Assembly (NCBI GenBank): GCA_964513675.1
Contig: CAZEOD010000001.1
Location: 48,109-112,108, forward strand
Origin: CALFVT01 sp964513675
GTDB lineage: Bacteria; Pseudomonadota; Alphaproteobacteria; Caulobacterales; Maricaulaceae
Reading direction: 5' to 3'
DNA length: 64,000 bases
Within the stretch, counting starts at the first letter, position 1, and every line of letters starts with the position of its first letter. This document shows, one piece after another, positions 51,891 to 60,336 of this stretch. A program made the translations under genes and the position numbers. The notes beneath the pieces were generated by a model. That model saw only the letters and a program-made list of their open reading frames with translations, had not been told where the DNA came from and did not search any database.

Positions 51891-54506
51891 TTACCCTAAT
51901 ATTTTTTGCGCAATTTCAAGCACATTTTTCGATGGATTATCCGCGATTATAGCTTTGAGCTGTGCTTTAATCATGTCTTGGCGATTTGTGTCTAATTTAC
52001 GCCAGACTTCAAAAATGCCCAATAGCCGCGCTGCAATTTGCGGGTTGCGGCTATCCATATCTTTGATTTCATTCGCGAAAAATATGTAACCGCTTCCGCT
52101 ATGGTGATGAAAGAGCTGTGGGTTATTCATAGCAAATCCGCCCAAAAGAGCCCGCACGCGGTTGGGATTGCGGCGATCATAATCATCACGCTCGGTTAAA
52201 GCGGTGAGGGCGGAAATGCCAGCAAAGGTCTTCCGGCTGGCTTGAAGCATAAACCATTTATCAACCACAAGTGCATTTTTTTGCCATTTTTTATAAAAAA
52301 CGTCGAGACTTGATTCAACGCGCTTTCCGCCAATATGGGTGAGTGCGGTCAGAGCGGCAAATTCATCCGTCATATTGCTGGCTATTTCAAATTGATTTAA
52401 AACGAGCGGCGCTATCTCGGCTCGATCTGTGGTCACAAGCAAAGCTAATGCGCGGTTTCTAAGGGCGCGCTGCCCAGCGGAGGCAGCATCAGGCGAGAAA
52501 TCGCCATCTGAGGCGGTTTCGTGATAACTGTTTAACAGCTCGCCGAATAAACGCTCCCCAATCGCGCGGCGCAGCCATTGACCGGCTTCATAGGCCGCAA
52601 TCGGATCGGTCTGTGTAAGCGCCTGTATCGTCTCGCTGCTGCTGGGCGGCGTTAAAACAAGCGCTTTATAGGCGGCGTCAAAATCATCACTGAGCAGGGT
52701 GGCTTTCAGAGCCTCGCAATATTGCGCTAATGTTGTATCAAGCGCAGGCTCGCGTCCGGACTCTATGGCTTGCGTTATTGTGGCCAACAGCCCGCGCGCG
52801 ATTGTTTGGCCGGCTTCCCAGCGGTTGAACGCATTTGGATCTTGCCCCATTTGGCGGATAAGGTCAGCCGTAGTTTTTTCGCTTTTGACGACAACAGGGG
52901 CCGAGAAATCTTGAAACGTCGATAATGTAACGGGGCCGGTCTCAGGACTGATAGGAATGTCTATCGACATATCGGATTTTCGTAACACCGTTAGCTGCGA
53001 GGCTGTGACTGGGCCGTTATCGCCAATTAATTGCCAGCGTATCGGGATGACGCGAGGAGCCGTTGAGGCGTCTGATGTTTGGGTCGGAACGGATTGCGAG
53101 AAAGATATTGTGATAATATCACCGCTGCGCGACATATCAGTTTTGACATGAGGCGTTCCAGCGACTTTATACCAGTTTAAAAACTGAGAGAGGTCTTGCC
53201 CAGAGACATGGGCGAAACACTCAATAAATTGCTCTACGGTTGCGGCTGTGCCGTCCAAACTGTCGAAATAATGATCGCTGCCTTTACGAAACATCTCATC
53301 GCCTAAAAGCGTGCGCAGCATACGGACAAGCTCTGCCCCTTTTTCGTAAACTGTTGCCGTGTAGAAATTATCAATCTTGATATAATGATCGGGCCGCGCA
53401 GGATGGGCGAGCGGGCCTGCGTCTTCTGGGAATTGGCGGCGGCGAAGCGCGGTAACATCTTTAATGCGCTGAACGGCGGCCCCGCGCATATCAGCGGAAA
53501 ACTCCTGATCGCGAAACACGGTAAAACCTTCTTTCAAGCAAAGCTGAAACCAATCTCGGCAGGTAATGCGGTTACCCGTCCAGTTATGGAAATATTCATG
53601 AGCCACAACGCTTTCAATACGTTCAAAATTCATATCGGTTGCGCTTTCCCCATCTGCGAGCAAAAGCGATGCATTAAAAATATTCAGCCCCTTATTCTCC
53701 ATCGCGCCGAAATTGAAATCACGCACGGCGACAATCATGAAGCGGTCAAGGTCATATTCACGGCCATAAACCTCTTCATCCCATTTCATCGCGCGTTTCA
53801 AAGCATCCATGGCATATTCAGCTTGCGGCGCATTGCCGGGATCAACATAAATCGTCAGCGGGATGTCACGTCCGCTCATGGTGGTGAAACTGTCTTCAAT
53901 GATGTCAAATTGCCCCGCGACCAAGGCGAAAAGATAGCAAGGCTTGGGGAAGGGGTCTTCCCATACTGCAAAATGTTGACCGCCCTCGAGATCCCCGCTC
54001 TCGGTCATATTGCCATTGGCAAGTAAATAAGGATATTCGGTTTTATCGGCGCTTATCCGAACTTTGAACACAGATAAAACATCGGGCCTGTCCATATAAT
54101 AGGTTATGCGCCGAAAGCCTTCGGCCTCGCATTGGGTGCAAAACCGTCCGCCGGAGACATAAAGTCCCATGAGTTTACTATTCGCCGCCGGATCGCATTG
54201 GGTTTCGATCTCTAATGTAAAGCTATCGGAGAGGCCGCTGATGATAAGCTGGTTTTGGGTTAGGCGGTAATCTGTCCGCTTTAAAACCGTTCCGTCTAGC
54301 GTGACCTGTTTTAAGATAATATCTTCACCGTCAAGGATAAGGTCAGCGCCGTCTTTCCCCGCAGGATTACGCCGCACAATAAGTTTGGAGGCAACGCGTG
54401 TTGCATTAGGAATGAGGGTAAAATCAAGCTCGACGCTGTCAAAAATAAAATCTGGGACGGCATAATCTTCAAGCAAAGTCGGTGTTGGGGCAGCATCAGT
54501 GCGCAT
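51891..54506 (-). CDS. pepN: Aminopeptidase N
   Basis: Zinc metallo-aminopeptidase of the M1 family, bacterial PepN type, 871 residues. It has the substrate-binding GAMENKGLNIF motif and the zinc site VVAHEYFHNWTGNRITCRDW, with HEYFH and the third ligand 18 residues on (LKEGFTVFRDQEFS). The PepN-specific start LLEDYAVPDFIFDSVELDFTL and C-terminal helical repeats (RVRALLGGFAMNNPQLFHH) are readable. A GGATAAA site precedes the ATG. The gene is on the minus strand, upstream of the EAL and kinase genes. Confidence 0.95.
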   Translation of the reverse strand: MRTDAAPTPTLLEDYAVPDFIFDSVELDFTLIPNATRVASKLIVRRNPAGKDGADLILDGEDIILKQVTLDGTVLKRTDYRLTQNQLIISGLSDSFTLEIETQCDPAANSKLMGLYVSGGRFCTQCEAEGFRRITYYMDRPDVLSVFKVRISADKTEYPYLLANGNMTESGDLEGGQHFAVWEDPFPKPCYLFALVAGQFDIIEDSFTTMSGRDIPLTIYVDPGNAPQAEYAMDALKRAMKWDEEVYGREYDLDRFMIVAVRDFNFGAMENKGLNIFNASLLLADGESATDMNFERIESVVAHEYFHNWTGNRITCRDWFQLCLKEGFTVFRDQEFSADMRGAAVQRIKDVTALRRRQFPEDAGPLAHPARPDHYIKIDNFYTATVYEKGAELVRMLRTLLGDEMFRKGSDHYFDSLDGTAATVEQFIECFAHVSGQDLSQFLNWYKVAGTPHVKTDMSRSGDIITISFSQSVPTQTSDASTAPRVIPIRWQLIGDNGPVTASQLTVLRKSDMSIDIPISPETGPVTLSTFQDFSAPVVVKSEKTTADLIRQMGQDPNAFNRWEAGQTIARGLLATITQAIESGREPALDTTLAQYCEALKATLLSDDFDAAYKALVLTPPSSSETIQALTQTDPIAAYEAGQWLRRAIGERLFGELLNSYHETASDGDFSPDAASAGQRALRNRALALLVTTDRAEIAPLVLNQFEIASNMTDEFAALTALTHIGGKRVESSLDVFYKKWQKNALVVDKWFMLQASRKTFAGISALTALTERDDYDRRNPNRVRALLGGFAMNNPQLFHHHSGSGYIFFANEIKDMDSRNPQIAARLLGIFEVWRKLDTNRQDMIKAQLKAIIADNPSKNVLEIAQKILG

Positions 54507-54621
54507 GGTTTTATCCTTTAATAGCGGCCATCTTCATGTTGGTATTCGCCGCATAAAATCAAGATGTTTACGCGGTCTATTTTATCTCATTTTTGCCGTA
54601 ATAACATATTAAAAGGAAAAT

Positions 54622-55593
54622 ATGATTCGAAAGACTTTCATCAGGATCAGCTTGGGTTTGGGCTTCATTGCGGCCTCGCTTTATGTCTGGAACGCCTCAT
54701 GGTGGGGCGCGCCGCAAACTTACGCGCTAGATATTCAGGCCCACCGCGGCCTACATCAAAGCTTTTCCCGTGACGGTTTAACGCGCGATAGCTGTACGGC
54801 GGCGCGTATAGACACGCCTACGCATGACTATATAGAAAACACACTCCCCTCTATGCGGGCGGCGCTGGATTACGGCGCGAGTCAGATCGAGATTGATATT
54901 CACCCCACGATAGACGGCGAATTTGCCGTTTTTCACGATTGGGGGTTGGCGTGCCGCACAAATGGGGTCGGGCCTGTTAGGGATCTAAGCTGGGCGCAAC
55001 TCAAAGACCTCGATATTGGCTATGGCTATACGGCAGACGGCGGGATTAGCTTCCCGTTTCGCGGGCAATTTATCGGCGTTATGCCGCGTTTATCCGATGT
55101 GTTAAATAATTTCCCCGAAACCCGTTTTGCCGTGAATATAAAAAGCCGCTCCCGCAAAGAGGCGCAGCTATTGATGCGTTATCTTGAGGCTATGGATATA
55201 ACCCGTCTTGATTTCATAGGTCATCACGCCCCGATGAAGGAGATTAAAACCATAAAGCCCGAGGCGCGGGTCATGAGCCGCCAGAGCGCTAAGGCGTGCC
55301 TCTTATCATATATGGCTTTGGGCTGGAGTGGATATGTTCCAAAGCCCTGCCATAATATGACCGTGCCCGTCCCCGTTAATTATCGCCGCCTTTTATGGGG
55401 TTGGCCTTATAAATTCGAAACGCGGTTGAATAAACGCGCAAGCCGTTCTTTGTTGATCGGGCCGCTGTCACATGCGGGAACAGCGGGCCTTGACTCGCCC
55501 GAAGATTTAAAATGGGTGCCGAAACATTATTCCGGTATTGTCTTTACCAATAAAGCCGAGATTATCGGCCCTATTTTAAAGCCCTTAAAGTGA
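54622..55593 (+). CDS. Glycerophosphodiester phosphodiesterase-family protein
   Basis: A 323-residue membrane-anchored GDPD-fold enzyme. The N-terminal signal anchor is about residues 7-24. The active-site motifs are QAHRGLHQ (His-Arg), ENTLPSMRAALDYGASQIEIDIHPTIDGEFAVFHDW with the metal-binding Glu-Asp and second His, and AVNIKS. The family hydrolyses glycerophosphodiesters to glycerol-3-phosphate. The residues ARVMSRQSAKACLLSYMALGWSGYVPKPC are less standard, so the true substrate may differ. Ribosome site AAAGGAAA. Its 3' end overlaps the convergent iron-sulfur subunit gene by 9 bp. Confidence 0.85.
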   Translation: MIRKTFIRISLGLGFIAASLYVWNASWWGAPQTYALDIQAHRGLHQSFSRDGLTRDSCTAARIDTPTHDYIENTLPSMRAALDYGASQIEIDIHPTIDGEFAVFHDWGLACRTNGVGPVRDLSWAQLKDLDIGYGYTADGGISFPFRGQFIGVMPRLSDVLNNFPETRFAVNIKSRSRKEAQLLMRYLEAMDITRLDFIGHHAPMKEIKTIKPEARVMSRQSAKACLLSYMALGWSGYVPKPCHNMTVPVPVNYRRLLWGWPYKFETRLNKRASRSLLIGPLSHAGTAGLDSPEDLKWVPKHYSGIVFTNKAEIIGPILKPLK

Positions 55594-56040
55594 TTTTGCG
55601 GCGTCTTTAATTGCGGCGCGAATACGGACATAGGTGGCGCAGCGGCATATATTGCCGTTCATCGCGGCGTCAATATCATCATCGCTTGGGCTTTTATTGC
55701 CTTCGAGCAGGGCGACGGCTGACATGATCTGACCCGCTTGGCAATATCCGCATTGGGGGACGTCAATCGCTTCCCACGCTTTACGAATAGCTGCGGCTTC
55801 TTTGCCGTCTTTGCCTTCAATCGTCGTAATTTCAAGACCCTCTGCGTCTTCATGTGCTGTGATGCAAGAGCGGATAGGCGTGCCGTCAACATGAACGGTA
55901 CAGGCCCCGCATTGCGCAACTCCGCAGCCGAATTTCGTGCCTGTCATACCGAGGTGATCGCGCAGAACCCATAAAAGCGGCGTGCCTTCGGGCGCAGAAA
56001 CAGATTTATTTTCACCATTGATTTTAAGTGTAATCGCCAT
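55585..56040 (-). CDS. iorA: [2Fe-2S] subunit of an isoquinoline 1-oxidoreductase-like enzyme
   Basis: Small iron-sulfur subunit (151 residues) of a xanthine oxidase-family molybdenum hydroxylase. The plant-type ferredoxin cluster is at GCGVAQCGACTVHVDG plus RSC, and the second cluster at CGYCQAGQIMSAVALL and NGNICRCATYVRIRAAI; all eight cysteines are present. It passes electrons from the molybdenum subunit to an acceptor. The large subunit gene is immediately upstream, 15 bp away, in the same operon. Confidence 0.9.
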   Translation of the reverse strand: MAITLKINGENKSVSAPEGTPLLWVLRDHLGMTGTKFGCGVAQCGACTVHVDGTPIRSCITAHEDAEGLEITTIEGKDGKEAAAIRKAWEAIDVPQCGYCQAGQIMSAVALLEGNKSPSDDDIDAAMNGNICRCATYVRIRAAIKDAAKSL

Positions 56041-56055
56041 GATCTTATCCTCGCC

Positions 56056-58425
56056 TTAAGTCCGCTGTGCCGTGCTCATATCCAAGCGATCATTTTGACC
56101 GAGGATCGGGAGCTGGCGCATTCTCATGCCCGTAGCGGCAAAAATGGCATTGGTTAGAGCCGGCGCTGCGGGCGGTGTTCCGGGTTCGCCGACGCCGCCA
56201 GGTGCGGCTTGGCTATCCATAATGTGAACGCTGAAATCTCTGGGGGCTTCCGAGATACGCATAACGCGCCAATCTGGGAAGTTGGCTTGGTCAACCACGC
56301 CGTTGGTTGTCGTGATTTCGCCGTAAAGAGCATTAGACAGGCCGTAAATCGTGCCGCCTTCAATTTGCGCGGTGGTGTGTTTCGGATTCACAACCGTTCC
56401 GGCGTCAACCGCTGACCACACACCGGGAAAGCTTATGATGCCGTCATCTGAAACCTTGACTTCAATGGCGGTTGCAACATAGCTGAGGAAAGAGCGGTGA
56501 ACGGCGATGCCAAGGCCATGGCCTTTGGCGAGATCACGCCCCCATCCCGCCATATCTGCGGCTTTCGCCAGAACGGCTTTTAGCCGCGCTGTGCTGAGCG
56601 GATGATCTTCAAGCGATGCGCCGTAATTACTATAGGGCGCGTTATCTGTTTTCGGATCAAAATTCCGGTCATCCCCAATTAGCTCCATAAGATATTCAAG
56701 CGGTTCACGCCCTGCTGCATGGGCGAGTTCATTGGCAAAGCTTTGTATGCCGAAGCTATGATAGACATTGGACACAGAGCGAAGCCAACCAATACGGATA
56801 TGGGCCTGCGCCTTACAGGCTTCGACTTGAAGATTGGGAACGCTAAAGGGGTTGTCGACTGCGCCTAACCCTAATTCGCCGTCGCTTGGGCCGTCGGCCG
56901 TGTCGCCAGCAAAGGTCGAGCTTATGGAAGGGAAGGCCGTGCGGTGTAAGAAGGCGGTGGTTTTGCCGGTTTCATCCAGCGCAGCTTTGAAATGTTGGCC
57001 GCTGACGGAATGAAAATATCCATGCTGGAGATCATCTTCGCGGGTCCAGACCACCTTAACGGGCTGTCCCATATCTTTCGCGAGCAGGGCGGCCTCGACT
57101 AAGTAATCGGGTTTGGATTTACGGCCAAAACCGCCGCCGAGCCATGTGACGTTACAAATGACATTTTCGGGCTTTAGCCCCAATATGCTTGCTAGGGTAT
57201 TGCGTCCGGCTTGCGGATTTTGAGTGCAGGCCCAAATATGAAGCTCATCGCCTTTCCACTGCGCTGTCGCGGCTGGCGGCTCCATCGGCGCTTGCGACAG
57301 ATGTGAGGCGTAATAATCGGCGCTTACTGTTGTGGCCGCGTCTTGCAATGCGCCCATCGTGTCGCCGCGCGTGAGCTTGACGGTGCCGGGGGCCTGAGCG
57401 GATGCCATCAGTGTTTTAGCATAGGCTTTGGAATCATAGCCGCTATTTGGGCCGTCGGCCCAGTCAATCGTCAGGGCGTCTCGTCCTTGAATGGCGGCCC
57501 ATGTGTCGGTCGCAATAACGGCAACGCCGCCCAGCGGTTGAAAAACAACAGGGCCTTTCGGGTGATCGAGTTTAACAACTTTAAGTACGCCCGGTACGGC
57601 CATTGCGGCGCTGGCATCAAAGGATTTAACCGTTGATAAATGCGCGGGCGGGCGGGCGATGACGGCATAAACCATGTTTGGCAGTTGAATATCCATGCCA
57701 TATTGGCCGTCCCCGCGCAGGATTTTCGGCACGGTCACAGAGGCAACAGGCTTGCCGATATAGCGCCAGTCTTTGCGCGTTTTAAGGCTAACGTCTTTTT
57801 CATCGGGCACGGGTAGAGCGGCAGCGGCTTTGGCCACATCGCCGTAAGTTAGGGTTTTATTGCCATATGTCAGCTCACCCAGTTCGGCTTTTACGTCTGC
57901 AACGTCAACGCCCCATTCCTTCGCGGCGGCTTGGCGGAGCATAAGGCGCATGGTCGCGCCGACTGTGCGAAGGCGCGTAAAGTGGTTGCGAACGGAGGTC
58001 GAGCCATCCGTATTTTGATCGCCGTAACGATCATCGCCAATGGCTTGATGAATTTCAATCTTGTCCCATGCGACATCTAGCTCATCTGCAATGATCTGCG
58101 TCATCGCTGTCCATGTTTGCTGGCCCATTTCAGAGCGCGCGCAGGTGATGGTCGGTGTGTTATCGGCCGCGATAGAAATAAATAGCGCTGGGCCTTCGAG
58201 GCCATCTGGGCGGTGTCCGTCAATGAGATGCGGGCCGTCCGCAGCAGCAGAACTGGCCTCAGAAGACGGCGCTTTTGCTTGTGAGCAGGCCGTAAGGGCA
58301 ACGCCAAACGTAAAAGCGCCAAGCCCTTTTAAGGCCATACGCCGGTCTATTTTCTGAAAAGACCCGCCAGTAGATTTAGGGCGTTCCGCGCCCTTTTCAT
58401 AAGGGGCATATAATTCAGTGAACAT
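56056..58425 (-). CDS. iorB: Molybdopterin-binding subunit of an isoquinoline 1-oxidoreductase-like enzyme
   Basis: Large catalytic subunit of 789 residues. The N-terminus has a twin-arginine signal (DRRMALKGLG) and an LTAC lipobox-like end, so the folded enzyme is probably exported by Tat. Molybdopterin-binding motifs include GGGFGRK, QAPMEPPAATA and, near the end, the GGVGEPGTPPAAPALTNAI segment with the catalytic Glu. Members oxidise aldehydes or N-heterocycles; substrate is unknown here. It forms an operon with the [2Fe-2S] gene; no FAD subunit or molybdenum-cofactor gene is nearby, as is usual for IorAB. Confidence 0.9.
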   Translation of the reverse strand: MFTELYAPYEKGAERPKSTGGSFQKIDRRMALKGLGAFTFGVALTACSQAKAPSSEASSAAADGPHLIDGHRPDGLEGPALFISIAADNTPTITCARSEMGQQTWTAMTQIIADELDVAWDKIEIHQAIGDDRYGDQNTDGSTSVRNHFTRLRTVGATMRLMLRQAAAKEWGVDVADVKAELGELTYGNKTLTYGDVAKAAAALPVPDEKDVSLKTRKDWRYIGKPVASVTVPKILRGDGQYGMDIQLPNMVYAVIARPPAHLSTVKSFDASAAMAVPGVLKVVKLDHPKGPVVFQPLGGVAVIATDTWAAIQGRDALTIDWADGPNSGYDSKAYAKTLMASAQAPGTVKLTRGDTMGALQDAATTVSADYYASHLSQAPMEPPAATAQWKGDELHIWACTQNPQAGRNTLASILGLKPENVICNVTWLGGGFGRKSKPDYLVEAALLAKDMGQPVKVVWTREDDLQHGYFHSVSGQHFKAALDETGKTTAFLHRTAFPSISSTFAGDTADGPSDGELGLGAVDNPFSVPNLQVEACKAQAHIRIGWLRSVSNVYHSFGIQSFANELAHAAGREPLEYLMELIGDDRNFDPKTDNAPYSNYGASLEDHPLSTARLKAVLAKAADMAGWGRDLAKGHGLGIAVHRSFLSYVATAIEVKVSDDGIISFPGVWSAVDAGTVVNPKHTTAQIEGGTIYGLSNALYGEITTTNGVVDQANFPDWRVMRISEAPRDFSVHIMDSQAAPGGVGEPGTPPAAPALTNAIFAATGMRMRQLPILGQNDRLDMSTAQRT

Positions 58426-58531
58426 AGCGGCTATCTCTCGTTATTCGTCTTATTTTAACAAGGTAACACAAGAGCAAGGGCCGTCCAATCTGAACCTACC
58501 CCCTTTGCGATGATAATATTGTGAACGCCGT

Positions 58532-59149
58532 TTAAGTGTTTATCATACGCAAAAAGCGGTCTTGCACGGCAAGGTTGGATTTAAACTCGCCTGTGAAATG
58601 TGTCGTAATCGTTGAAACATTCGGGTGATGCACACCCCGTGTTGTCATACATTGATGTTTCGCATCAATATAAACCGCAGTTCCGCGTGGCCGCAGGGCA
58701 TCTTCAATCGCATTTGCAATTTGCGCGGTCATGGTTTCTTGCGTCTGGAGGCGTTTCGAGAAAATCTCGACCACTTTAACCAGCTTAGAAATACCGACCA
58801 CTTTATCCGTTGGAAGATAAGCGACATAAGCTTTGCCAAGGAAGGGCGCGATATGGTGCTCGCAATGGCTTTCAATATCTATATCGCGCAAAATCACCAT
58901 GTCATCATAGCCTGAGACATCTTCAAATGTTCGCGAAAGCTCTACTGCGGGGTTTAGCTCATAGCCTCGGAACCATTCTTTATAGGCTTTGACAACGCGC
59001 TTTGGCGTATCAATTAATCCTTCGCGGTTCGGGTCATCCCCTGCCCATGCCAGCAATGTGCGAACGGCGTCCATAGCCTCGGCCTCGCTTGGGCGCTTAA
59101 TTGGCGCAACAGGTTTTAAAACGGGTTTCGGAGTCATATTATTCTTCAT
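58532..59149 (-). CDS. folE: GTP cyclohydrolase I
   Basis: First enzyme of folate and tetrahydrobiopterin synthesis, converting GTP to dihydroneopterin triphosphate. The 205-residue protein has the zinc-site residues in SHCEHHIAPFLGKAYVAYLP and HQCMTTRGVHHP, and GISKLVKVVEIFSKRLQTQE. The N-terminal 25 residues are extra, proline-rich and not conserved. The gene stands alone on the minus strand. Confidence 0.95.
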   Translation of the reverse strand: MKNNMTPKPVLKPVAPIKRPSEAEAMDAVRTLLAWAGDDPNREGLIDTPKRVVKAYKEWFRGYELNPAVELSRTFEDVSGYDDMVILRDIDIESHCEHHIAPFLGKAYVAYLPTDKVVGISKLVKVVEIFSKRLQTQETMTAQIANAIEDALRPRGTAVYIDAKHQCMTTRGVHHPNVSTITTHFTGEFKSNLAVQDRFLRMINT

Positions 59150-59273
59150 AGCGGCTCTATAGACGATAATGCAGGCAAAAAGCTAGCGGCAAAAGCGCCC
59201 AATTTTCGTTTCCATAATACGCCCTAAAACTTGTTTAACGCTTTTGCCTTATAACCCGCGCGAGGGTTTGAAG

Positions 59274-59743
59274 ATGCTATTGATTACATTCGCTTTAATT
59301 ATAGGCTTCGCGATTGGGGCGTTGAGTGCCTATCATACGAAAGCTTTTCTAGGAGCCTTAACCGCATGCTTGATTTTCGGCGGCATTGTAATGCGGCCCT
59401 TTATTCTACTGGGAGTGCCGCCAGCGGGACTGTTGGAAGTCAAAACCCTTTCTTGCTCTATTGGATGGGGTTTAAATCTCTCCCCATTGCCGTGCAAACA
59501 TCGGTCATGTTATTTCCGCTTTTTATCATATTCGGCCGGTTAATAACGTGGGTTTTCCAAACCTATTTTGAGACTGAAATTATCGAGACCGAAGAGGAAA
59601 AGAGAGCGCGGTTGTTATCTGAACATGGCTGGGAGGATGTCCGTGAAACCAAAAAAGCGCGCCTTAAAGCCGAGCATCACGCGCGGCAGGCCGCCTCTGT
59701 GAGTAAATCAAAGCGGGCGATATCTTTTGGTGACAAAATGTAA
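59274..59743 (+). pseudogene. Small membrane protein gene broken by a frameshift
   Basis: Two overlapping frames carry complementary halves of one likely protein. The first, from ATG 59274 behind GAGGG, encodes two helices (LLITFALIIGFAIG, LGALTACLIFGGIVMRPFILLGVPPAG) and then runs into unlikely sequence near 59440. The second frame continues with LLYWMGFKSLPIAVQTSVMLFPLFIIFG and an acidic/basic tail ending at 59743. The switch requires a shift of one base around 59436-59455, near a CAAAACCCTTT run. No canonical slippery heptamer is in frame, so a sequencing error or a real mutation is likeliest. I do not recognise the family. The 3' end overlaps the convergent gene by 67 bp. Confidence 0.6.
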
Positions 59744-60336
59744 ATATCATCGGCATCAGCAGCGTCGCGGGTAAAGGCGTAAAAGGCGGTGTTAATGCCC
59801 ATATCTCGCAGGAATTTTTCCTGTACGCCTTGGCGGCGATCACTGCCCAAATTTTTCGGCGAGAATACACCGATGTTATTTTGGCTGTGATAGCTCCAGC
59901 TATGAACGCCGATACGCGCGCCGCAGTCCATTGTCCGCTCCGCCCCTGCAAGAAAGAGATCGACCGCGCCAGAGGCGATATAGCTATTTCGCTGCACATG
60001 GGTTGTTAACCCGCGCCGCCGGATGTCTCTCGCAATACGCAGGTTTGTGTCGGCGTCTTGCGTGCCGGGCATGCGCTTTAAGATTAAATGGCGAAGCTGC
60101 GGGTTTTCATCGAAAAAACGCTTGGCTATGCCGTAGGAGCGGCTGTCTGTGCCGCCGCTTATATAGGCCGTATCGCCGTCGGTTTCAAAGCGGAGCCCGC
60201 CCGCACCGGGGCGCGTGACTTGATATATCGCAAAGATGGCCCCGATAAGCAGCAGGCCAAAGACGATGATTTGTTGACGGCGAAACGACAAAGAGGCTTT
60301 CCTTATGGCGCGCGGCAGCTTAAAGCCTTGGCGCAT
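59677..60336 (-). CDS. Membrane-anchored ClpP/crotonase-fold protein
   Basis: A 219-residue protein with one N-terminal helix (about 22-40) and a soluble domain resembling predicted periplasmic ClpP-like proteases (COG3904 type). It has a GDTAYISGGTDSRS strand, HLILKRMPGTQDADTNLRIARDIRRRG, then NSYIASGAVDLFLAGAERTMDCGARIGVHSW, in which Ser122 and His145 are in the positions expected for the catalytic pair. The start codon overlaps that of the divergent cysS by two bases. Assignment is by fold pattern only. Confidence 0.6.
   Translation of the reverse strand: MRQGFKLPRAIRKASLSFRRQQIIVFGLLLIGAIFAIYQVTRPGAGGLRFETDGDTAYISGGTDSRSYGIAKRFFDENPQLRHLILKRMPGTQDADTNLRIARDIRRRGLTTHVQRNSYIASGAVDLFLAGAERTMDCGARIGVHSWSYHSQNNIGVFSPKNLGSDRRQGVQEKFLRDMGINTAFYAFTRDAADADDIYILSPKDIARFDLLTEAACRA

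Noticed and set aside
53385..54026. 213-codon open frame on the plus strand inside pepN
   Set aside because: It is antisense to the strongly conserved PepN coding sequence, has no family features and no ribosome site.
59436..59455. Programmed -1 frameshift in the small membrane protein gene
   Set aside because: The in-frame codons around CAAAACCCTTT do not form an X XXY YYZ heptamer, and no strong downstream structure is evident; error or mutation is simpler.
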